Assembly (NCBI GenBank): GCA_040381935.1
Contig: JBEIGJ010000130.1
Coordinates: 1-5,877 of the forward strand
Source: Casp-actino8 sp040381935
GTDB lineage: Bacteria; Actinomycetota; Acidimicrobiia; Acidimicrobiales; Ilumatobacteraceae
DNA length: 5,877 bases
Direction: 5' to 3'
The translations under genes and the position numbers were made by a program. The notes under the pieces were generated by a model. The model saw nothing but the letters and a program-made list of their open reading frames with translations. It was not told the DNA's origin and did no database searches. This document shows positions 1 to 5,808 of this stretch, piece after piece. Numbering within the stretch: the stretch's first letter is position 1; each line of letters begins with the position of its first letter.

Positions 1-660
1 GATCCCGGCGATAGCCGCCAGATAATCCTCAACCAATTCATCACCGACAATCTCGATCGATGCCGATGCCGGATCAGCGAGTTCAATGGCAACCGGATCA
101 AGAGCCGCGATCCCGGTGGCGAATAGCGCATCCCAAGGAGGAACAATCTGTGCGCCGGTACCCAAGAACACCTTGTATCCGTTATCTCCCGCTGGATTGT
201 GACTAGCAGTCACCATGATCCCAGCCGCTGCACCAACTTGGGTGATGTTCCACGCCAACACCGGTGTCGGTACGGGTTGTGCACAAACCTTCACCCGCAT
301 CCCGCGCGCGGCAGCAACCCTGGCTGTATCGAAAGCAAAATCACGGCTCTTATGACGGGCGTCGTAGCCGATGAGCAGACCCCGTTCAGCCGCGCCATCC
401 ACATCGCGCATCAAGACATCTACGATGCCCGCTGCTGCTTGACGTACGACCAGTCGATTCATGCGTCGCGGTCCGGCACCTATGGCGGCACGCAGTCCAG
501 CGGTACCAAAACTCAAACCTCCGCTGAATCGCTCGATGAGTTCACTGGGCTCTCCATCCAGCAACGAACGCAGTTCAGAGCGCACATCCTCATCGGGTTC
601 CGCAGCCAGCCAGGATCGAGCCCGCGTCTCGACATCGGTTCCCGCTCGATTCGTGTTCAC
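1..660 (-). CDS. Phosphomannomutase/phosphoglucomutase family protein (PGM2/PmmB type), 3' part beyond window
   Basis: The protein is an alpha-D-phosphohexomutase, which moves a phosphate between C1 and C6 (or C5 of a pentose) of a sugar in the cytoplasm. The first 220 residues are visible; the family usually has about 530-580, so the left window edge cuts the gene. FGTAGLR lies at residues 51-57. The active-site loop TASHNP lies at 151-156, with Ser153 the expected phosphoserine. The metal-binding DGDxDR loop and the sugar- and phosphate-binding loops lie outside the window. The start is GTG at 660-658, the first start codon after the kinase stop in this frame; the ATG just upstream (662-660) is followed at once by TGA. 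GAAAGG, 10 nt upstream inside the kinase gene, can serve as ribosome binding site. The 6-nt gap to the kinase implies one operon. The long N-terminal segment before the active serine and the kinase neighbour fit the PGM2/PmmB branch, some members of which are phosphopentomutases. The family is secure, the substrate is not. Confidence 0.9.
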   Translation of the reverse strand, partial: MNTNRAGTDVETRARSWLAAEPDEDVRSELRSLLDGEPSELIERFSGGLSFGTAGLRAAIGAGPRRMNRLVVRQAAAGIVDVLMRDVDGAAERGLLIGYDARHKSRDFAFDTARVAAARGMRVKVCAQPVPTPVLAWNITQVGAAAGIMVTASHNPAGDNGYKVFLGTGAQIVPPWDALFATGIAALDPVAIELADPASASIEIVGDELVEDYLAAIAGI

Positions 661-666
661 ATCCGC

Positions 667-1671
667 CTAACCTTTCGATTGTGGCAGGAATGTTCGCAAT
701 TCGACCAAGGGTCGCGGACCAACATGGGAAATGACTTCACTCGCCGCCAACGCTCCAAGCCTTCCACTTTCGGCAAGACTGAAACCATTCGTGTAGCCGT
801 AAAGAAACCCAGCAGCGAACAAATCCCCTGCTCCGGTGGTATCGATCACCTGCTTCACGGGTTCGGCGGCCACGTCGATGATCTCCTCGCGGGTAATGAC
901 GACTGCTCCCAAGTCACCCCGGGTGATGATTGCCAGAGCGCTGTCCCGCCGAATAGCAGCAATGGCCGCTTCGAAAGTATCCAGTTCATATAGCGACATC
1001 AGTTCGTGCTCATTGCCAAACAAGATGTCGACCTCGTCTGCTACCAAAGCGCGGAAGTCATCACGATGACGATCCACACAAAAACTGTCTGACAACGTCA
1101 GCGACACCTCGCGCCCTGCGGCGTGAGCGACTTCAGCCGCATGGCGAAACGCTGCCTTGGCGTCATCTCGATCGAAGAGATAACCCTCCATATAGAGCAC
1201 TCGTCCCGCAGCCACCACCGACTCATCGATATCTGGTGGCTTCATATAGGACGACACTCCGAGATACGTATTCATGGTGCGCTGGGCATCGGGAGTCACC
1301 ACAATGATGCAGCGCCCCGTCGGAATGCCATCGAGGGGCTGACCCGGACTGAAATGAACGCCCACAGCCAAGAGGTCATGGCCGAAGACCTCACCCAGAT
1401 CGTCACCGCTCACTTTGCCGATGTAGGCAGCTTTGCCCCCGAAGCTGGACACCCCGCAAACCGTATTGGCCGCCGAACCTCCGCTCATCTCCACGGCACT
1501 TCCCAGAGCGCGATAGAGATGTAACGCCCGCTCGGTCTCCACCAGGGTCATCGATCCCTTGACCAGTGATTCGCGGTGAATAAATGTGTCGTCGGCATGC
1601 GCGATGACGTCAACTAACGCATTACCAATTCCTACGACGTCGTAGGACGGACGGTCCGAGGGGAAAGCCAC
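667..1671 (-). CDS. PfkB-family carbohydrate kinase, adenosine kinase-like
   Basis: This is a ribokinase/PfkB-fold ATP-dependent kinase that transfers phosphate to the hydroxymethyl group of a sugar or nucleoside; the closest subgroup by eye is bacterial adenosine kinase. The product has 334 residues, normal for the family. The N-terminal strand YDVVGIGNALVDVI is at 10-23, the glycine-rich substrate motif GGSAANT at 64-70, the NxxE motif (NEHE) at 220-223, and the second PfkB signature DTTGAGD at 277-283, where Asp283 is the expected catalytic base in the anion-hole turn. All key residues look intact. I chose the GTG at 1671-1669 because it puts the conserved first strand about ten residues from the N-terminus. 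The longer option, a GTG at 1716-1714, adds 15 residues of non-conserved arginine/tryptophan-rich sequence and lacks a visible ribosome binding site. The chosen start has only a weak AGG 10 nt upstream. The gene is first in an operon with the mutase and divergent from pepN. The substrate could also be ribose or another nucleoside. Confidence 0.88.
   Translation of the reverse strand: MAFPSDRPSYDVVGIGNALVDVIAHADDTFIHRESLVKGSMTLVETERALHLYRALGSAVEMSGGSAANTVCGVSSFGGKAAYIGKVSGDDLGEVFGHDLLAVGVHFSPGQPLDGIPTGRCIIVVTPDAQRTMNTYLGVSSYMKPPDIDESVVAAGRVLYMEGYLFDRDDAKAAFRHAAEVAHAAGREVSLTLSDSFCVDRHRDDFRALVADEVDILFGNEHELMSLYELDTFEAAIAAIRRDSALAIITRGDLGAVVITREEIIDVAAEPVKQVIDTTGAGDLFAAGFLYGYTNGFSLAESGRLGALAASEVISHVGPRPLVELRTFLPQSKG
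671..676 (-). promoter_or_regulatory. Ribosome binding site of the mutase gene
   Basis: GAAAGG on the minus strand lies inside the last codons of the kinase gene and ends 10 nt before the GTG start at 660. It supports that start over the nearby ATG, which opens on an immediate TGA. Its position inside the upstream gene suggests translational coupling of the pair. Confidence 0.5.
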
Positions 1672-1768
1672 GATCTGCCAACCTAGTACCTTCCACCGGC
1701 CCCCCTGTCGATTCACCGATGTTGCAGTCGATCAGAAGGGGTATTTTCCTCACCGCTACGATCGTGTC
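1672..1768. promoter_or_regulatory. Divergent intergenic region, kinase operon / pepN
   Basis: This 97-nt gap lies between two divergent starts and must hold both promoters if both genes are transcribed from here. On the plus strand TACGAT (1757-1762) fits the TANNNT pattern of an actinobacterial -10 box and ends 6 nt before the pepN GTG, so transcription would begin at or next to the start codon. On the minus strand TAGGTT (1685-1680) similarly ends 8 nt before the kinase GTG. No convincing -35 box is seen for either. A purine run, AGAAGGGG (1734-1741), is 27 nt from the pepN start and too far away to act as its Shine-Dalgarno. The assignment is an inference from spacing. Confidence 0.4.
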
Positions 1769-4387
1769 GTGACAATCACCCCACGTTTCGCCCCCAACGA
1801 TCGCCGCGACCTCGATCCCTACCGTCTTCCCCGACATGTTCTGCCCCAGCGCTACGAAGTCACACTCGAGCCCCATCTGCAACAAGCCACCTTTGATGGC
1901 CGAGTGATCATCAGCGTCAACGTCACAGCGCCCACACGTCTCATCGTTCTCAACGCCATCGAGTTAGAGATCACTGGGGCTTTCATCGATGGACACGCAG
2001 TGGTCTGGAGTCTCGAGACCGATGATGAACGACTTTTTCTCGAACTAGATCATGAACAGCCGGCAGGTACGGCTTACATCGATCTCACCTTTCGCGGCAC
2101 CTTGAACGACAAGTTGCGCGGGTTCTATCGAAGTACGTATACCGACAGCCAGGGACAACAACATGTCGTGGCCACTACCCAGATGCAATCCACCGATTGC
2201 CGACGCGCCTTTCCCTGTTTCGACGAACCTGATTTCAAGGCGGTCTTCGCAATCACTCTCATTACGGAACCAGAGAACCTGGCCATCAGCAACGGCCCCG
2301 AGATCAGTCGAATCTCGGTGTTGGGCACCGATGGCTCAGGTGCCGAGGTGAACAAAGTGGCAGTGGCCTTTGCCGACACCATGCCTATGAGTTCGTACCT
2401 CGTAGCCTTTGTCGTTGGTCCACTTGAGGCCACTGCGCCAATCGATGTCGGTGGTGTGCCATTACGAATCGTGCATGTACCGGGCAAAGCCCATCTCACT
2501 GCCTTCGGCCTCGATGTCGGCGCCAAGAGTCTGCAATGGTTCGTGAACTATTACGGCATTCCCTACCCCGATGCCAAGATCGACATGGTGGCCCTACCCG
2601 ATTTCGCCGCTGGTGCCATGGAAAATGTAGGTTGCATCACGTATCGCGAAAGTTTGCTGCTGGTCGATCCCGAGACCAGCACCCAGATGGAACAGCAGAA
2701 TGTGGCCGATGTCGTCAGCCACGAATTGGCCCATATGTGGTTTGGTGATCTGGTCACCATGAAGTGGTGGAATGGCATCTGGTTGAACGAGGCTTTTGCC
2801 ACGTTCATGGAAGTTGCCGCGGTCGATGAATATCGACCCGATTGGACGCGCTGGACGAACTTTTCTCTCGAGCGTTCGGTGGCCTTTGAAACCGACTCTT
2901 TGGAAAATACTCGCTCGGTAGAATTCGAAGTGCGCTCCCCCCAGGACTGCGAGGGGATGTTCGATGTCCTCACGTATCAAAAAGGCGGCGCTCTCTTACG
3001 CATGCTCGAGCAATATCTCGGCGCTGAACGTTTCCGGGCCGGAATCCGCCACTATCTCGGGCGCCATGCCTACGGCAACACTGAAACCTCAGATCTGTGG
3101 GATGCCATCGAAGAAGCCGTTGCCCACGACGGCGGCGAACCAGTGCGTGCCCTGATGGACTCGTGGATCTGGCAGCCCGGCTATCCCCTGATTAATGCAT
3201 CGATCCAAACCCACGAATCCCGGGCAACTCTGGTGCTGGAGCAGCAACGCTTTTCCTTTCACGACGTGGCCGATACGGCCGCTTCGGCACAACGCTGGCT
3301 GATACCGATTCAAATTCGAGTCGGGCGTAACGAGACGAAACATCTCCTCGACCAAACCACCCTGCGCATTCCCCTGGAAGATGACAGCTCACCAATAGTG
3401 GTGAACAGCGGCGGTCACGGCTTTTATCGCGTCGCCTACGACACGGTCCTGTTGCAGCGACTCGACCGCCGTGCCTTGTCCACTTTGGCAACCATCGAGC
3501 GCTACGCCCTCGTTGATGACAGTTGGAATGCCGTTGTCGCTGGTCGACTCCCGGCTGCAGATTTTCTCACTTTCCTAGCGGCATTCGATGATGAGCGCGA
3601 GTACGCCGTTTGGCAGGTCATGGCTCAGAGTTTGCGAGCCTGCGGCCGACTGATCGAGGGTGCGGCCTACCGTGCTTTCCAAGAGCGAGTGCGCTCATTG
3701 ACTCTTCCCGTCTTGACCAGCATCGGATGGGATCCGGCACCGGCCGAAGAGGATCTGCGGTCGAAATTGCGGGGCCTCCTGATTGGCCTGTTGGCGATCT
3801 CGGGTGGCGACTCTGAAGCCAGGGAACGCTGTCGCCTGTTATTCACCGCCTATCGCACTGATCCCCGAACTGTCCATCCTGAAGTTGCAGCTGCCGCAAT
3901 CAGCGTGTTGGCGGCTACCGGCGATGAAAAAGATTTCGACACCCTCGTCGAGTGTTACCGCACCGGTCAAACGCCTCAGGAGCGCTTGCGTTTTCTTTAT
4001 GCGTTATCGGAATTCGATGATCCACAGATCCTGCGACGCACCTGCGAGTTCGCTCTCAGTGATGAGGTGAAATCCCAAGATGCCCCCTTCGTGCTAGCAC
4101 GTTGTCTGACTTCACGCTCCCATGGTTCGATGGCCTGGGCCTTCATCAAGGACATGTGGGATCGAGCTCTAGCCACATTCCCGTCCAACACCATCATTCG
4201 CCTCGTCGATCCGGTGAAATATCTGAATACACCGACGTTGCTCCGAGATGTCCACGAATTCTTCGTTGCTCACCCCATCCCACAAGCTGCCAAAACTCTG
4301 GAGCAGATTCTCGAACGTCACGAGGTCAACACTCGTTTACGAGACCGCGAGGAGAGTCGACTTGGAGCGTTCCTCGTCCAGTCGTGA
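1769..4387 (+). CDS. pepN: M1 family zinc aminopeptidase (aminopeptidase N)
   Basis: This metallopeptidase removes N-terminal amino acids from peptides and probably acts in cytoplasmic peptide turnover; there is no signal peptide or membrane segment. The 872 residues match the family length (about 850-870). The N-terminal saddle domain begins with LPRHVLPQRYEVTLEP near residue 19 and includes the CFDEPDFKA stretch (about 150-158). The catalytic domain has the exopeptidase motif GAMEN at 282-286. The zinc site is HELAH at 318-322 with the third ligand Glu341, exactly 18 residues further on, in WLNEAF; ligands are His318, His322 and Glu341, and Glu319 is the base. Tyr403 in LTYQKGGA is the expected transition-state tyrosine. 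The rest is the beta-sandwich and the helical ERAP1-like C-terminal domain. All catalytic residues are present. The start is GTG at 1769; there is no alternative in-frame start nearby that keeps the N-terminal domain and no Shine-Dalgarno, so a leaderless mRNA is possible. It is divergent from the kinase operon. Its relation to the downstream beta-oxidation genes is probably only positional. Confidence 0.96.
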   Translation: MTITPRFAPNDRRDLDPYRLPRHVLPQRYEVTLEPHLQQATFDGRVIISVNVTAPTRLIVLNAIELEITGAFIDGHAVVWSLETDDERLFLELDHEQPAGTAYIDLTFRGTLNDKLRGFYRSTYTDSQGQQHVVATTQMQSTDCRRAFPCFDEPDFKAVFAITLITEPENLAISNGPEISRISVLGTDGSGAEVNKVAVAFADTMPMSSYLVAFVVGPLEATAPIDVGGVPLRIVHVPGKAHLTAFGLDVGAKSLQWFVNYYGIPYPDAKIDMVALPDFAAGAMENVGCITYRESLLLVDPETSTQMEQQNVADVVSHELAHMWFGDLVTMKWWNGIWLNEAFATFMEVAAVDEYRPDWTRWTNFSLERSVAFETDSLENTRSVEFEVRSPQDCEGMFDVLTYQKGGALLRMLEQYLGAERFRAGIRHYLGRHAYGNTETSDLWDAIEEAVAHDGGEPVRALMDSWIWQPGYPLINASIQTHESRATLVLEQQRFSFHDVADTAASAQRWLIPIQIRVGRNETKHLLDQTTLRIPLEDDSSPIVVNSGGHGFYRVAYDTVLLQRLDRRALSTLATIERYALVDDSWNAVVAGRLPAADFLTFLAAFDDEREYAVWQVMAQSLRACGRLIEGAAYRAFQERVRSLTLPVLTSIGWDPAPAEEDLRSKLRGLLIGLLAISGGDSEARERCRLLFTAYRTDPRTVHPEVAAAAISVLAATGDEKDFDTLVECYRTGQTPQERLRFLYALSEFDDPQILRRTCEFALSDEVKSQDAPFVLARCLTSRSHGSMAWAFIKDMWDRALATFPSNTIIRLVDPVKYLNTPTLLRDVHEFFVAHPIPQAAKTLEQILERHEVNTRLRDREESRLGAFLVQS

Positions 4388-4464
4388 CCATGACTCCTAT
4401 CGCCAAAGAAGTCGGGGTCGTCGACCGCCTTGGAGGGAGTGCGATCTCTCCGGCTACGGTTTGA
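4384..4464 (+). CDS. Possible small ORF coupled to the end of pepN (26 codons)
   Basis: A GTG at 4384-4386 overlaps the pepN stop as GTGA, and an in-frame ATG follows at 4390. The frame stays open to a TGA at 4462-4464. The peptide from the ATG begins MTPIAKEVGVVDRLGG; it has no membrane segment and I recognise no family. The overlap is the arrangement used for translational coupling, but this same frame is already open by chance across the last 280 nt of pepN, so the lack of stops means little. A stem-loop (4432-4451) lies within it. I list it because it is the only coding possibility in the gap; it is more likely a non-coding trailer or the eroded remnant of a gene. Confidence 0.15.
   Translation: MTMTPIAKEVGVVDRLGGSAISPATV
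4432..4451 (+). terminator. Stem-loop after pepN, possible terminator without U-tract
   Basis: GGAGGGA (4432-4438) can pair with TCTCTCC (4445-4451) around a 6-nt loop, giving seven pairs including one G-U. It lies 45 nt after the pepN stop. No run of T follows, so it is not a classical intrinsic terminator; terminators lacking the U-tract have been proposed in actinobacteria. It could equally have no function. Confidence 0.3.
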
Positions 4465-4470
4465 GACATC

Positions 4471-4487
4471 ACCGCCAAGCCGGCGGT
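4471..4487 (+). promoter_or_regulatory. GC-rich inverted repeat before the thiolase gene
   Basis: ACCGCC (4471-4476) and GGCGGT (4482-4487) form a perfect 6-bp inverted repeat with a 5-nt spacer, 23 nt before the thiolase ATG and 12 nt before its ribosome binding site. It could be a second half of the pepN terminator region, an mRNA hairpin in the thiolase leader, or a short operator. I did not find a convincing promoter around it; TACGGT (4455-4460) is a weak -10-like candidate. Confidence 0.3.
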
Positions 4488-4499
4488 TGCACAGCAAAT

Positions 4500-4505
4500 A
4501 AGGGG
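4500..4505 (+). promoter_or_regulatory. Ribosome binding site of the thiolase gene
   Basis: AAGGGG ends 5 nt before the ATG at 4511. It is the best Shine-Dalgarno in the window and fixes the thiolase start. The aminopeptidase upstream and the crotonase downstream have nothing comparable. Confidence 0.65.
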
Positions 4506-4510
4506 TCATC

Positions 4511-5740
4511 ATGGCTGAAGCATGGATCATCGACGGTGTACGCAGCCCGCGCGGGCGAGGAAAGTCCTCGGGTTCCCTGCACCACATCCATCCCCAGGAA
4601 CTCCTGGCCCAAGTCTTGAATGCTCTTCAAAAGCGAGTCGGTTTCGATCCTGCAGATGTGGACGATGTCATCATCGGCAATGGCAACAGCGTCGGTGATC
4701 ACGGAGCCTGTATCGGACGGATGGCGGTTCTCGCTGCTGGCTGGCCGGTTGAAGCCCCTGGAGTCACTATCAACCGCTTTTGCGGATCAGGTCAGCAGGC
4801 AGTCACCTGGGCTGCCATGGGCGTACAGGCCGGCCACCAGGACGTCGTGGTCGCTGGTGGAGTCGAGTCCATGTCTCGTTGGCCCGCTCCCGACGGAGCG
4901 CCCGACTTCACTGCCGGCAACGCTGATTTGCGGGCCATGTTCCCTATGGTGCCCCAAGGAATCTCTGCTGACCTCATCGCCACCCTCGAAGGTTTCACCC
5001 GCGAACAAGTAGATGCTCTCGCTTTGGCCAGTCAGCAACGCGCCGCACGCGCCCAAAGTGAAGGTCGCTTCGATCGCAGCATCGTGCCAATTCTCAATCC
5101 TGATGGGTCAATTGCTCTTGATCGCGATGAACATCTACGCCCCGAGACGACCGCAGAATCATTGGCAGGACTGCCGGCGTCGTTCGAGAAGTTGGGACTG
5201 CGGCACCTCGACGGCTTCGATCGCCCCTTCGATGAGATGTGCCGTCAGGTGTATCCACACATTTCATCGGTCAACCATGTGCACCACGCCGGTAACTCCT
5301 CGGGCGTGGTCGACGGGGCCGCGGTGATCATGGTGACCAGTCCCGAATATGCCAAAGCGCACGGACTCAAACCGCGCGCCCGCATCGTCATGTCGGCAGT
5401 TGCTGGCGCCGAACCAGTGATCATGCTCACTGCCCCGGCACCTGCATCGAAGAAATGTCTGCACAAGGCCGGTATGACCACCAAGGACATCGACCTTTGG
5501 GAAATCAACGAGGCCTTCGCTGCTATTCCTTTGAAGGCCATGCGCGAACTCGGTCTCACAACCGAAAACGTCAATGTCAACGGTGGGGCCATCGCCCTTG
5601 GCCATCCCATTGGCGGTAGTGGTCCGATGTTGATGCAGACCGCTCTCGATGAACTCGAACGTCAAGACAAATCCACTGCTCTGATCACCATGTGCACCGG
5701 TGGCGGTATGGGCACAGCCACCATCATCGAACGCCTCTGA
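4511..5740 (+). CDS. fadA: 3-ketoacyl-CoA thiolase / acetyl-CoA C-acyltransferase, FadA type
   Basis: This thiolase cleaves 3-ketoacyl-CoA with CoA to acetyl-CoA and a shortened acyl-CoA, the last step of fatty-acid beta-oxidation; a biosynthetic direction cannot be excluded. The 409 residues match the family. The nucleophile Cys91 is in INRFCGSG (87-94), VESMSRWP follows the first core domain, the loop motif NHVHHAGNSSG is at 255-265, NEAF is at 333-336, the catalytic GHP histidine is His365 in GHPIGGSG, and the acid/base Cys395 is in CTGGGMG. All four catalytic elements are intact. The variant GNSSG loop preceded by NHVH, a DEHLRPETT segment and the ADLIATLEGF stretch recall mycobacterial FadA, the thiolase subunit of the trifunctional enzyme (recalled from memory, not searched). 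ATG 4511 has a good ribosome binding site. The next gene is a crotonase-family protein, consistent with a beta-oxidation operon, although the usual hydroxyacyl-CoA dehydrogenase partner is not visible. Exact chain-length preference is unknown. Confidence 0.93.
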   Translation: MAEAWIIDGVRSPRGRGKSSGSLHHIHPQELLAQVLNALQKRVGFDPADVDDVIIGNGNSVGDHGACIGRMAVLAAGWPVEAPGVTINRFCGSGQQAVTWAAMGVQAGHQDVVVAGGVESMSRWPAPDGAPDFTAGNADLRAMFPMVPQGISADLIATLEGFTREQVDALALASQQRAARAQSEGRFDRSIVPILNPDGSIALDRDEHLRPETTAESLAGLPASFEKLGLRHLDGFDRPFDEMCRQVYPHISSVNHVHHAGNSSGVVDGAAVIMVTSPEYAKAHGLKPRARIVMSAVAGAEPVIMLTAPAPASKKCLHKAGMTTKDIDLWEINEAFAAIPLKAMRELGLTTENVNVNGGAIALGHPIGGSGPMLMQTALDELERQDKSTALITMCTGGGMGTATIIERL

Positions 5741-5748
5741 GATATCGG

Positions 5749-5806
5749 ATGCTGACCATCATGAATACGACATCATGAATACGACATCATGAATACAACG
5801 TCATGA
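5749..5806 (+). other. Chain of mini-ORFs linked by ATGA overlaps
   Basis: Three five-codon ORFs, each reading Met-Asn-Thr-Thr-Ser, start at 5761, 5775 and 5789 and stop at 5776-5778, 5790-5792 and 5804-5806. Each TGA overlaps the next ATG by the 4-nt pattern ATGA, and the third TGA overlaps the crotonase ATG at 5803. An in-frame ATG at 5749, 8 nt after the thiolase stop, extends the first peptide by four residues (MLTI). The third copy uses ACA ACG where the others use ACG ACA, so both changes are silent. The layout would let ribosomes leaving the thiolase gene pass by successive reinitiation to the crotonase start, which lacks its own Shine-Dalgarno. The geometry is seen directly in the sequence; the function is inference. 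Confidence 0.4.
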
Positions 5807-5808
5807 CG
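5757..5808 (+). repeat. 14-bp tandem repeat, three full copies plus a degenerate partial one
   Basis: The unit CATCATGAATACGA occurs at 5757-5770 and 5771-5784 identically, at 5785-5798 with one change, and as a degraded 10-nt start at 5799-5808 (CGTCATGACG). Each copy carries the palindrome TCATGA, at 5759, 5773, 5787 and 5801, spaced exactly 14 bp. The last copy is widened to the perfect 10-bp palindrome CGTCATGACG, which contains the crotonase start codon. Near-identity of the copies points to a recent slippage expansion. Confidence 0.9.

Noticed and set aside
199..993. Plus-strand open frame of 264 codons antisense to the mutase and kinase
   Set aside because: It spans the junction of two well-supported minus-strand genes, its product has no recognisable motif and is rich in Ser/Arg/Gln, and there is no ribosome binding site. 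It is a by-product of codon bias on the other strand.
1123..1524. Plus-strand open frame of 133 codons antisense to the kinase
   Set aside because: It lies wholly inside the kinase gene, where the other strand has intact PfkB motifs; the peptide resembles no family.
1714..1716. Upstream GTG as the kinase start
   Set aside because: It adds 15 residues not expected before the conserved first beta strand and has no ribosome binding site; the GTG at 1671 fits the family better. The longer form cannot be fully excluded.
1622..1885. Minus-strand open frame of 87 codons across the divergent gap
   Set aside because: It overlaps both the start of pepN and the N-terminus of the kinase in another frame. 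The kinase and pepN N-terminal homology leaves no room for it.
2125..2980. Several minus-strand open frames inside pepN
   Set aside because: They are antisense to the catalytic domain with its GAMEN and HELAH motifs, and their products are low in recognisable structure.
4414..4424. Inverted repeat around GTCGAC in the pepN-thiolase gap
   Set aside because: The arms GGTCG and CGACC leave a one-base loop, so no hairpin can form; as a DNA palindrome it is only a common 6-mer.
5264..5665. Minus-strand open frames within the thiolase gene
   Set aside because: They are antisense to the conserved NEAF and GHP region of the thiolase and carry no motif of their own.
5757..5808. CRISPR array
   Set aside because: The 14-bp units are directly abutting, with no spacers, and far shorter than CRISPR repeats.
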